From: Roseiarcus sp963820775
GTDB lineage: Bacteria > Pseudomonadota > Alphaproteobacteria > Rhizobiales > Beijerinckiaceae
Reading direction: 5' to 3'
NCBI GenBank assembly: GCA_963820775.1
Contig: CAWGBF010000015.1
Span: 930,001 to 994,000, forward strand
DNA: 64,000 nt
Positions 18,369 to 26,623 of the stretch are shown here, in pieces. The translations under genes and the position numbers were made by a program. The first letter of the stretch is position 1. Every line of letters begins with the position of its first letter. The notes beneath the pieces were generated by a model that was not told where the DNA came from, did not search any database, and worked only from the letters and a program-made list of their open reading frames with translations.

Positions 18369-19556
18369 TCAGGCCGTGACGCGCAGCCGCGCGAAGCCCC
18401 GGTCGAGGTCTTCCTTCAAATCCTCGATGTCCTCGAGGCCGATGCTGAACCGGACCGTTGGGCCGCCGGGCGCAAAGCGCGTCGCGGTGCGGGTGGCCGT
18501 GCAGTCGAAAGGAACGGCGAGGCTCTCGTAGCCGCCCCAGGAATAGCCGAGGCCGAACAATTCGAGGCCGTCGAGGAAGGCTGCGACGGCGGCCTCCGAC
18601 GCCGGCTTCAGGACGGCCGAAAAGAGGCCGGAGGAGCCGGTGAAGTCGCGCTTCCAAAGCGCATGGCCGGGATGATCGGGCAGGGCGGGGTGGATCACGC
18701 GCAAGACCTCGGGCCGGGCGCTCAGCCATTGGGCGAGCGCCAATCCCTGCCGCTCCGCCTCGCTCAGCCTCAGCTCCATCGTACGCAGGCCGCGAAGCGC
18801 AAGAAACACGTCCTCCGCGCCGGGCGGGATCGCCATCAGGTGGGTCGTGCGGTGAAGCCGTTCGAACCAGGCCCCGTTCGCCGAAACGAGGCCAAGCAAG
18901 AGGTCCGCGTGGCCGGAGAGATATTTCGTGCCCGCTTCGACGGCGAGGTCGGCGCCATAGGCGTGGGGCGAGAAGAAGAGCGGCGTCGCCCAGGTGTTGT
19001 CGAGGATCATGCAGGCGCCGCGCGCATGCGCGACCCCGGCGATCGCGGGGATATCCTGCACTTCGAGCGTTTGCGAGCCGGGCGATTCCGCCAGAACCGC
19101 CTTGGTGTTCGGGCGCATCAGCGCCTCGATCCCGGCCCCAATGGTCGGGTCATAGTAGCTCGTCTCGATTCCGAAGCGGCGCAGAGCCTTGTCGGCGAAA
19201 GTGCGCGACGGCTCGTAGACCGAGTCCGTCACCAGGAGATGATCCCCGGCGCTGAGCGCCGTCATCAGCGCGACGACGATCGCCGCCAAGCCAGACGGAA
19301 CGAGCACCGTTCCGGCCGCGCCTGAAAGGTCGGTCCAGGCCAAGCACAAGGCCTCGGTTGTCGGCGTGCCGCGCGTTCCATAGGTAAACCGCTGGGCGCG
19401 GCTCTTGAGCGTCGCAACATCGGGATAGAGCACGGTCGAGCCGCGAAAAGGCGGCACGTTTATGAAGCCCTGCGAGAACTCGGCGTCGCGGCCGAGATTC
19501 ACCAGGCGCGAGCGGCGTCTCAAGGACGCGCGGGTTTCGTCGGTCAGCTTGGCCAT
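18369..19556 (-). CDS. metC: Cystathionine beta-lyase (MetC family)
   Basis: Cys/Met metabolism PLP enzyme of 395 residues that cleaves cystathionine to homocysteine, pyruvate and ammonia. Motifs: FTYGTRGTPTTEAL (substrate loop Tyr and Arg), VPSGLAAI, DNTWATPLFFSP and the PLP-lysine motif EAGTKYLSGHADLLLG. The substitution pattern fits alphaproteobacterial MetC; a C-S lyase acting on other substrates is possible. ATG at 19556 is chosen for homology of the MAKLTDETRASLRRRSRLVNLGR N-terminus. Its ribosome-binding site is weak. No methionine-pathway genes are adjacent. Confidence 0.85.
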   Translation of the reverse strand: MAKLTDETRASLRRRSRLVNLGRDAEFSQGFINVPPFRGSTVLYPDVATLKSRAQRFTYGTRGTPTTEALCLAWTDLSGAAGTVLVPSGLAAIVVALMTALSAGDHLLVTDSVYEPSRTFADKALRRFGIETSYYDPTIGAGIEALMRPNTKAVLAESPGSQTLEVQDIPAIAGVAHARGACMILDNTWATPLFFSPHAYGADLAVEAGTKYLSGHADLLLGLVSANGAWFERLHRTTHLMAIPPGAEDVFLALRGLRTMELRLSEAERQGLALAQWLSARPEVLRVIHPALPDHPGHALWKRDFTGSSGLFSAVLKPASEAAVAAFLDGLELFGLGYSWGGYESLAVPFDCTATRTATRFAPGGPTVRFSIGLEDIEDLKEDLDRGFARLRVTA

Positions 19557-19717
19557 TGGCTTCGTGGGGGCTCCGGAACTTCCGTCACTTCGGCCGTTGC
19601 CTAGCATGCCTCGCCAGCCCATGGCAGCCGATTGACTTCGATCGACTGTGCCGACAATGAGAACGTCTTGTCTCGGGTGAGCGCCCGAACCGTTCCGCGT
19701 CGATGAGGAGGGTTGTC

Positions 19718-20731
19718 ATGCGATCGCACTTTGCTTGGCTCGTCGGAGCGGCGCTTGGCGTCGCGACTGCTGTGTCCGCCAACGCCGGGACGCTCGATAA
19801 GGTCAAGGCGCGCGGCCAATTGATCTGCGGCTCGAATTCTGGCCTCGCCGGCTTCGGGCTGCCGGACGATCAGGGGCAGTACAAGGGACTCGATGTCGAC
19901 GAGTGCCGGGCGATCGCCGCGGCAATCTTCAACGATCCGAACAAGGTCAAATTCCTGCCGATCAACGCCAAGGACCGTCCCACGATCCTGGCCTCGGGCG
20001 AGATCGACGTCTTGATACGCAACACCACCTGGACGTTGTCGCGCCAGACCGGCGGCATGTTCTTTACGGGCGTCAACTATTACGACGGGCAGGGGTTCAT
20101 GGTGCGCAAGAAGCTCGGCGTCGATTCGGCGTTCAAGCTCGACGGCGCATCGGTCTGCGTCCAGCAAGGGACGACCACCGAGCTCAACCTCGCCGACTAT
20201 TTCCGCGCCAACAACATGAAATTGGAAGCGGTCGTGTTCGCGACCGACGACGAGGCGACCAAGGCCTACGACTCCGGCCGCTGCGACGCCTACACCACCG
20301 ACGCCTCGGGCCTCTATTCGGAGCGTCTTAAGATGTCCAATCCGGACGACCATATCGTACTGCCGGAAATCATCTCCAAGGAGCCGCTCGGCCCCTCCGT
20401 GCGCAAGGACGACATCCAGTGGTTCCAGATCGTGCAATGGACCCACTATGCGCTCATCACCGCGGAGGAACTGGGCGTGACCCAAGCCAATGTCGACGAG
20501 AAGCTGAAATCAGACAACCCGGCGATCCGCCGCCTGCTGGGCGTTGAGGGCAGTTACGGCGAGGGGCTCGGCCTCACCAATGATTGGGCCTATCGCATCA
20601 TCAAACACGTGGGCAATTATGGCGAATCGTTCGAGCGCAACGTCGGCATGGGCTCGCCGATCAAGATCAGCCGCGGCTTGAACGCACTGTGGAACAAGGG
20701 CGGCCTGCAGTATGCGCCGCCGATAAGGTGA
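19718..20731 (+). CDS. General L-amino-acid ABC transporter substrate-binding protein (AapJ-like)
   Basis: 337 residues: signal peptide (MRSHFAWLVGAALGVATAVSANA) and a family 3 solute-binding fold (TLDKVKARGQLICGSNSGLAGF, YKGLDVDECRAIAAAIF, DVLIRNTTWTLSRQ, LGPSVRKDD, LGLTNDWAYRIIKHVGNYGE). These match AapJ/BztA binding proteins. The aapQMP transporter genes are not adjacent. The ATG at 19718 has GAGGAGGG immediately upstream, preferred over the ATG at 19703 that sits inside that site. Confidence 0.9.
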   Translation: MRSHFAWLVGAALGVATAVSANAGTLDKVKARGQLICGSNSGLAGFGLPDDQGQYKGLDVDECRAIAAAIFNDPNKVKFLPINAKDRPTILASGEIDVLIRNTTWTLSRQTGGMFFTGVNYYDGQGFMVRKKLGVDSAFKLDGASVCVQQGTTTELNLADYFRANNMKLEAVVFATDDEATKAYDSGRCDAYTTDASGLYSERLKMSNPDDHIVLPEIISKEPLGPSVRKDDIQWFQIVQWTHYALITAEELGVTQANVDEKLKSDNPAIRRLLGVEGSYGEGLGLTNDWAYRIIKHVGNYGESFERNVGMGSPIKISRGLNALWNKGGLQYAPPIR

Positions 20732-20795
20732 TGACGAAATTCTGGCGCAGCGGCAGTGCTAAAGAAGCGGGCCGTCGCCGGGTCAACGTTGACAG

Positions 20796-22562
20796 ATGAC
20801 AGCCTCCCGCAAGCTCGCCGCGATCCTCGCCGCCGATGTCGTCGGCTATTCGCGCATGATGGGCGAGGACGAGGCCGGCACGGCAAGTCTCGTGCGTGAG
20901 CGCCGGGACGCCGCTCAGCCGATTATCGCCGCGCATGGCGGGCGCCTGTTCAAGACCATGGGCGACGGGATGTTCGTCGAATTCCCGTCCGTCGTCGCGG
21001 CGGTCGAATGCGCCTTGGCGATGCAAAGACAAATGGCGGCGAGCAACGAAGGCGCTCTCGAGGCGAAGCGCGTCCTCTACCGAATCGGCGTCCACCTCGG
21101 CGATGTCTTGGTCGAAGGCGAGGACATCCTCGGCGACGGGGTCAACATCGCCTCACGGCTCGAAAGCGTCGCCGAACCCGGCGGCGTATCCGTTTCGGGC
21201 GCGGCGCACGAGCACGTGCGCGGACGGATCGATGCGGAATTCATCGACCTCGGAGAAAAGGCGCTCAAGAACATCGCGCGGCCGGTGCGTGTCTATGCCG
21301 TTCGCATCGACTCCGGACCTCCCGAGCGCGCACCGGACGCGACGCCCTCCGAGGTTGGCCCGCCTCGCCTCTCCATGATCGTGCTTCCCTTCGCCAACAT
21401 CGGCGGCGATTCGGAGCAGGACTATTTCGTCGACGGGGTGACGGAGAGCCTGACCACCGATCTGTCGCGCATCCGCGGCTCATTCGTGATCGCGCGGAAC
21501 ACCGCGTTCACTTATCGGGGCAAGGCTTTCGACGTCACGCAAATCGGCCGCGAGCTGAACGTGCGCTACGCGCTTGAGGGAAGCGCGCAACGGAGCGGCA
21601 ATCGAATGCGCATAAACGCGCAGCTCATCGACACGCAGAGCGGCAGTCATCTTTGGGCTGAGCGGTTCGAAAGGCCGGTGACCGATCTCTTCGAGATGCA
21701 GGACGAGATCGTGGCGCGCATCGCCAACACGCTGAACGCCCAACTGATTGCGGCCGAGGCGCGACGTGCGGAGCGTGCGCCTGCGCCCGACTCCCTGGAC
21801 CTCTATTTTCAAGGCGAGGCCTGGGTCAACAAAGGGGTCACGTTTGAAAATATGACCAAGGCGCGCGCGTTTTTCGAACGCGCCTTGGCTCTCGATCCAG
21901 CCAACGTAGACGCCCTGGCGGGCATTTCGCAGGTTGAGGCCAATTTGGCGATAAGTCTGTCCACGGACGATAAAGCCGCGCAGTTCGCCGCGGCGGAGGC
22001 CGCGGCGACCAGGGCTCTGTCGTTGGCTCCCGACCATGCGCTCGCACACCTGTCCTTGGGCATGGTCCTCGGCTTCACCAACCGCGCTGCTCAGGGCATC
22101 GCCGAATACGAGCGGGCGTTAGCCCTGGATCGTAACATGGCCGGAGCCCACTCGCTGATCGGACAGAACAAGCTGTTCATCGGTCGGGCCGAAGAGACCG
22201 AGGCGCATGTCCTGGAGGCGCTCCGCTTGAGCCCGCGTGATCCCTGGGCATACGTCTGGCTGCTGACGGCCGGTTTCGCGGCATGTCTTCTCGGCCGCAA
22301 CGAAGAGGCGGCGTCTTGGTTTCGCCGGTCCATCGAGGCCAATCGGAATTTTGCATTATGTCGTTTCATCCACGCGACGGTGTTGGCGAACCTTGGCCGA
22401 ATGGATGAAGCGCGATCAGAGGTTGCGGCGGGGCTGTCCCTCGACCCTCACTTTAGCATCACGAATTTTCAGTCCGCCATACAGAGCGACAATCGCGCCT
22501 TCCTTGCCCAACGGGCCCGCATCATTGACGACATGCGCCGCGCCGGAATTCCCGAGGCATGA
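20796..22562 (+). CDS. Class III nucleotide cyclase-TolB-TPR protein
   Basis: Intact 588-residue protein: class III cyclase catalytic domain (residues about 8-170; AADVVGYSRMMGEDE with the metal Asp, TMGDGMFVEFPS with the second Asp, LGDGVNIASRLESVAEPG), a TolB-like segment (about 195-320; VLPFANIGGDSEQDYFVDGV) and TPR repeats to the C-terminus (ALALDPANVDALAGIS, ALSLAPDHALAHLSLGMVLG, ALALDRNMAGAHSLIG). It presumably makes cAMP (or cGMP) under control of its C-terminal domains; there is no membrane segment. It is a paralogue of the broken gene at 16535-18305, and the two flank metC and the AapJ-like gene. Confidence 0.9.
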   Translation: MTASRKLAAILAADVVGYSRMMGEDEAGTASLVRERRDAAQPIIAAHGGRLFKTMGDGMFVEFPSVVAAVECALAMQRQMAASNEGALEAKRVLYRIGVHLGDVLVEGEDILGDGVNIASRLESVAEPGGVSVSGAAHEHVRGRIDAEFIDLGEKALKNIARPVRVYAVRIDSGPPERAPDATPSEVGPPRLSMIVLPFANIGGDSEQDYFVDGVTESLTTDLSRIRGSFVIARNTAFTYRGKAFDVTQIGRELNVRYALEGSAQRSGNRMRINAQLIDTQSGSHLWAERFERPVTDLFEMQDEIVARIANTLNAQLIAAEARRAERAPAPDSLDLYFQGEAWVNKGVTFENMTKARAFFERALALDPANVDALAGISQVEANLAISLSTDDKAAQFAAAEAAATRALSLAPDHALAHLSLGMVLGFTNRAAQGIAEYERALALDRNMAGAHSLIGQNKLFIGRAEETEAHVLEALRLSPRDPWAYVWLLTAGFAACLLGRNEEAASWFRRSIEANRNFALCRFIHATVLANLGRMDEARSEVAAGLSLDPHFSITNFQSAIQSDNRAFLAQRARIIDDMRRAGIPEA

Positions 22563-22599
22563 GCGGCGCAAGCCCAAGCTCTCCCGCGAAACCGCGCGC

Positions 22600-23892
22600 C
22601 TAAGCTGGCGCGGCGCCCAAATCCAGCGCGAAGATCTCTTTCCGCTCCTTGACGCCGCGCAAAGCGTGGCGGCCGAGCGACGTGAGCCGGGGATCAGCGC
22701 CGTTCATTCCCTCGACGAATTCGGCGGAGACCAGCACGCGGCGGCCGAGCGGCTCGCATAGGGCCTCGATGCGCGCCGCTTCGTTGATCGCCGGGCCAAT
22801 GACCGTGAAATCCAGCCGGTCGATCGCGCCGACGTTGCCGTAAAGCGCGTCCCCGAGATGAAGCGCGAGATCAACCGGGGCGATCGGGTTGCCTGCCGCA
22901 ATGCGCGCGCACCCTAGCGCCTCGATGTTGCCCATCGCCTCGATCGCGGCGTCGAGCGCGCGCCGGCAAGTCTCAGCCCGATCCGCATCTTCGAACGGAA
23001 AGATGGCGAGCATGGCGTCGCCCATGAACTTGAGCACCTGGCCGCCGCGCTCGCGCAGCGACGCGGTCAGGATTTCAAACACCTCATTCAGCAATTCGAC
23101 GACAACGGACCCCGGCGCCGCGTCACTCAGCGGCGTGAAGCCGCGGATGTCGGCATACCAGAGCACGGCGCGGAGATTGTCGACCGAACCGCGCATGATC
23201 GAACCGGCGTGGATGCGCCGGCCGACGTCCTCGCCGAGATAGGCTCCCAAGAGGCCCGAGGCGATGACATGGCCGGCATGGGCTTTCATCGCCAGCGACA
23301 GCGCGGGCAGGGTCGCCTGCACGAGTGTGGTGTCGTCGTCGCTGAATCCGCCCTTACGGTCTGTCGCGAACGAATAGGCGATGCCCGATCCTTGCGAGCG
23401 GTCGCTTCCCTCCCCGTAAACGAAAAGTTGCGTGAGGTAGTCCGTAGCGCCCTTCGCGTAGAGCTCCTCCAGGATCGGAAAATCGCGCTCCTCCGGGCCC
23501 ATTTCGATGCGCCGGCGCAGCTCGGGCGTGTCCTCGCCGGCGCGGGCGCGCTGCATGAGGGCATAGAAGGGGCTCGTAACAAAGATCTGCTCATTCTCGT
23601 CGCCGTGGGAATAATTCTCGGGTTCGATGGCGTTGAGATCGCGCCGCCAGGTGTAGCCGTAGCCGTTCCATTGCGGATGCAGCGTCTCCATCGCGGCATG
23701 CGCCCGCCACAGCGGCATCCCGTCGATCACCAGGCGCTGGCAATAGCCGTCAAACAGATGATAGGCGTCGGCGCCGCGCAATCCCTCGCGCACCGCCCAG
23801 ATGTGCATATCGACGATGCGACGGCCGAGCGCGTCGTCGAATGTCCTGTGCCGAAGCTCGGGGAGCGGGTCGTCGCGACGGTCTTGGGGCAT
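22600..23892 (-). CDS. Adenylate/guanylate cyclase, class III, with N-terminal regulatory domain
   Basis: 430 residues. The N-terminal half (MHIWAVREGLRGADAYHLFDGYCQRLVIDGMPLWRA and HPQWNGYGY) is a domain common on rhizobial cyclases. The C-terminal half is the catalytic domain, with YADIRGFTPLSD and LKFMGDAMLAIFP carrying the two metal aspartates and FTVIGPAINEAARIEALCEPLG. The ATG at 23892 begins eight bases after the LysM gene stop, so the pair form an operon. cAMP as product is likely but not shown. Confidence 0.88.
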   Translation of the reverse strand: MPQDRRDDPLPELRHRTFDDALGRRIVDMHIWAVREGLRGADAYHLFDGYCQRLVIDGMPLWRAHAAMETLHPQWNGYGYTWRRDLNAIEPENYSHGDENEQIFVTSPFYALMQRARAGEDTPELRRRIEMGPEERDFPILEELYAKGATDYLTQLFVYGEGSDRSQGSGIAYSFATDRKGGFSDDDTTLVQATLPALSLAMKAHAGHVIASGLLGAYLGEDVGRRIHAGSIMRGSVDNLRAVLWYADIRGFTPLSDAAPGSVVVELLNEVFEILTASLRERGGQVLKFMGDAMLAIFPFEDADRAETCRRALDAAIEAMGNIEALGCARIAAGNPIAPVDLALHLGDALYGNVGAIDRLDFTVIGPAINEAARIEALCEPLGRRVLVSAEFVEGMNGADPRLTSLGRHALRGVKERKEIFALDLGAAPA

Positions 23893-23900
23893 CGCGCCGA

Positions 23901-25064
23901 CTACGGTTTCGCATCCGACTTCGGGACGACGAAGACCTGGCCGGGATAAATGACATTGGGGTTGCGGATTTGGGCCCGGTTCGCCTCGTAGATCGCTGGA
24001 TAGCGCGTCGGATCGCCGTAATAGCTTTGGCTGAGCGCCCACAACGTGTGACCGGTGGCGACAAGTTTCGTTTGGATGGATTCGATCACCGGATTGGCCG
24101 GCGAGGGCGAAGGCGCGGACGTTGGCTCGGCGCTCGCCGGGGCCGTGGTTGGGGCCAGCGGCGAAGCTGGCACGGGCGCGGCTGGATAGACGAATGGGGC
24201 GCCGGCGCTCGCGACCACGGTCGCGCCGCCGGGGTTGATCACATCGGCGTGGATGACGTAGCCGCCGGGGGTCATGCCGTGTTTGATCGTCAGCGACCAG
24301 CGGCCGTCCGATTGGGTCTCGGCCTCGGCGACATCCGCCTGATTGAGATACAGACGCACGGCCGCGTTTGGCTGAGCTGAACCTCTGGCGACGAGCGCGC
24401 CGGCGCCGTCGGCCTCGACCGCCTGGATCGCCACGAGAGACCCGGCGGTAACCGGCGGAGTCGCCACGGTCTGCATCACCAGCGCGGGCCCGCTGGTCGG
24501 CGAAGCGGCGGCCGCCGTTTTGACTTCCGGCGGGGGAGGCGGCGCCGCAACCTTGCCTTCTGGCGCGGGAACCGAGACGGCGACCGTCTTTGACGTTTCC
24601 GACTCTCCCTTGCTGGCGTTCGCGGCCAACGAGAGGCTGTGATCGCCGGGCGCGAAGGCCGGCGGGATGATGACAAACTGGCCCGCGGCATCAGCCGTCG
24701 CCTCGGCGACGGCTTTGCCGGCGTCGCGCAGTTCGACTTTCGCGTTCGGCGCAGCGCGGCCGGCGATGACCGCCTCGCCCGAAGGGTCGACGTTCACCAC
24801 GTCGAAGGCCGGTTCAACGGGCGCGGCCGCGGCCTGGGCGGGGTTCTTGTCCGCAGGCGTTGGAGCGCTTGCCGCTGGGGGCGGGGTCTGGGCGGCCGGG
24901 GGAGCTGTGGGCTGTTCAGGTTCGGCGGGGACGCTGGCCACAACCGGCGCGGTCGGACTCCGCCACAGGAAGCCTGGATGGGTCCAAACGGCGGCGCCCG
25001 CCCCGGCGGCAACGACCCCCAAAGCGGCTGCTCCGACCCAAATCAGCGTATTCCGCGACGGCAT
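23901..25064 (-). CDS. Membrane-anchored LysM peptidoglycan-binding protein
   Basis: 387 residues: an N-terminal transmembrane anchor (LIWVGAAALGVVAAGAGAAVW), a long Pro/Ala-rich linker, two regions with bacterial Ig-like features (PNAKVELRDAGKAVAEATADAAGQFV, QPNAAVRLYLNQADVAEAETQSDGRWSL), and a C-terminal LysM domain (VATGHTLWALSQSYYGDPTRYPAIYEANRAQIRNPNVIYPGQVFVVP). It probably binds cell-wall glycan in the periplasm. Cotranscribed with the following cyclase. Confidence 0.85.
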   Translation of the reverse strand: MPSRNTLIWVGAAALGVVAAGAGAAVWTHPGFLWRSPTAPVVASVPAEPEQPTAPPAAQTPPPAASAPTPADKNPAQAAAAPVEPAFDVVNVDPSGEAVIAGRAAPNAKVELRDAGKAVAEATADAAGQFVIIPPAFAPGDHSLSLAANASKGESETSKTVAVSVPAPEGKVAAPPPPPEVKTAAAASPTSGPALVMQTVATPPVTAGSLVAIQAVEADGAGALVARGSAQPNAAVRLYLNQADVAEAETQSDGRWSLTIKHGMTPGGYVIHADVINPGGATVVASAGAPFVYPAAPVPASPLAPTTAPASAEPTSAPSPSPANPVIESIQTKLVATGHTLWALSQSYYGDPTRYPAIYEANRAQIRNPNVIYPGQVFVVPKSDAKP

Positions 25065-25271
25065 GCTTACTCACTCTCGCCCTCAACATATAGCGCTGAG
25101 CGATCATTGCGACAAATCTCTGTCGCAATGCCGTCATTAATTCTCGCTCTCACCTTTGAGAATCTCGATCACGCCAGCGCGGCCGGTGTTTCCTCACGCG
25201 CGAACTCGCGGCCTTTAGCTTGATGAAGCCCGGCGCGCGGTGGCTGCTTCGTCAGCGCATAGAGCGCAAGG

Positions 25272-26267
25272 TCAGCGCCCTTGCCGCGCAGCCTGAGATC
25301 GCCGAGCGAGCGTTTGGCGACCCCCGGGCGGCAGTTCGAGCCGATCGATCAGGTCGGCCGAGGCGAGCACGCGGTCGCCGGTCTGCCGGCAAAGCTCCTG
25401 GATGCGCGCCGCCGTGTTGACGGTGTCGCCGAGAAAAACGATCTCCCTCTTCACCGAGCCCATCTCGCCGGTCACCACCGGACCGCAATGAAGCCCGGCC
25501 CTGACGGTGACGGCGGCGCCGAACTCCCGCTCGTAGTCGGACGCGCGTCTCGCCAGTTGGTCGATGGCGGCGAAGCAGGCCGCGACGCAGCGGCCGTCAG
25601 CCATTCCCTCCTCGAGCTTCCAGGTCGCGATCAGCTCATCGCCGATATACCGATGGATTTCGCCCCGCGCCGCGACGATCGGCTGCGTGAGGTCATCGAC
25701 GAAGCGCTTGACCAGGCGATGAAAGGCGAGCGCGCCGAGCCGCTCGGCGAATCCCGTCGAGCCCTCCATGTCGATGAGCAGGAACACGCGCGATTCGAGC
25801 CGTGGCGCATAATAGCGGCCAGTGATGAAGTTGAGCAGCACGTTCTGGCCAAGCAGACTGTTCACGTCGAGGATGAAGACGAACACGAACGCCGCCGCGA
25901 GCGAAAACAGCACGTCGCCGCTCTCAATGCCGTTCTCGCCGGGCGCCGGAAACAGGGACGCGCCAAACTTGAGGCCGAACAGGATGACGCCGAGGTAGAT
26001 GACGGTCTTGATCGCCACATGCACCGCAAAGGGCGTCCGGCGAAGCGGCGCGCCGATTGGCCCGTCCATCACCAGCGCATCGAACGTCGTCAGAACGCCT
26101 GCAATCAGGGCGCCGGTCAGGGCGCCGCGCGCCAGGCCGGAGATGGCGAGCGCCTGTCCGCCTCCCTGCAAGAGGCGCCTTTCAGAATAGGCGGCGCCCA
26201 ACGCCGCCGCGAGCGCGGTCGCCCAGAGTATGTGCCGGAACCGGTGCGGCAAACGAGGGAACGTCAT
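25272..26267 (-). CDS. Membrane-bound class III nucleotide cyclase (C-terminus probably frameshifted)
   Basis: 331 residues as read. Several N-terminal membrane segments (LWATALAAALGAAY, ARGALTGALIAGVLTTF, VAIKTVIYLGVILFGLKFG, LFSLAAAFVFVFILDV) precede a cyclase domain: FLLIDMEGSTGFAERLG and HRYIGDELIATWKLEEG hold the metal aspartates, then VFLGDTVNTAARIQELCRQTG. At 25321-25325 a run of five C (G on the coding strand) ends the family-like sequence. With one base fewer the frame continues as GVAKRSLGDLRLRGKGADLALYAL and ends at 25169, which is the usual C-terminus for such cyclases. Confidence 0.85.
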   Translation of the reverse strand: MTFPRLPHRFRHILWATALAAALGAAYSERRLLQGGGQALAISGLARGALTGALIAGVLTTFDALVMDGPIGAPLRRTPFAVHVAIKTVIYLGVILFGLKFGASLFPAPGENGIESGDVLFSLAAAFVFVFILDVNSLLGQNVLLNFITGRYYAPRLESRVFLLIDMEGSTGFAERLGALAFHRLVKRFVDDLTQPIVAARGEIHRYIGDELIATWKLEEGMADGRCVAACFAAIDQLARRASDYEREFGAAVTVRAGLHCGPVVTGEMGSVKREIVFLGDTVNTAARIQELCRQTGDRVLASADLIDRLELPPGGRQTLARRSQAARQGR

Positions 26268-26340
26268 CGTCGTGCGGTCGCCTTGCTGCGCGACAGTCTA
26301 ACAGACTTTCGCCGGCGCGAAGCGGCCGCGCTTCGAACCG

Positions 26341-26505
26341 TCACGCCCGAAAGAGATCGCGCTCGATTCCCGACGCGGCGAAGACATAGTCGCGGCTCGC
26401 CTCCAATTCGGCCCGCAGTTTCGGGATGTCGTAACCGACGATCGCGCCGCGCCATTTTTTGATCTGCCCGGCGCACAGCACCGTCGACACGTTGGAGCGC
26501 TCCAT
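26341..26505 (-). pseudogene. C-terminal remnant of an amidohydrolase / chlorohydrolase-like gene
   Basis: 54 codons reading MERSNVSTVLCAGQIKKWRG, then AIVGYDIPKLRAELEASRDYVFAASG. The pattern N.S.VL.AG...KW.G.LVG.D...LR...E.SRD.LF.A is that of the C-terminal strand and helix of ATZ/TRZ-type amidohydrolases. No metal-binding motifs or catalytic domain are present upstream, where trpE now ends. It is a decayed tail of a lost gene. Confidence 0.6.
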
Positions 26506-26623
26506 CAGCGAACGACCGCGCCTGGCGATTGCGGATAAAATCCATCAGCGGCCTTTCAGCCTTTGCCGGTTGCAGCAACAAACGGACTTCGCAAATCGGA
26601 GTCCGCGCTCCGGGCCCCGCCGG

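Noticed and set aside
19557..19640. SAM-II riboswitch in front of metC
   Set aside because: I could not find the conserved SAM-II core in the short leader.
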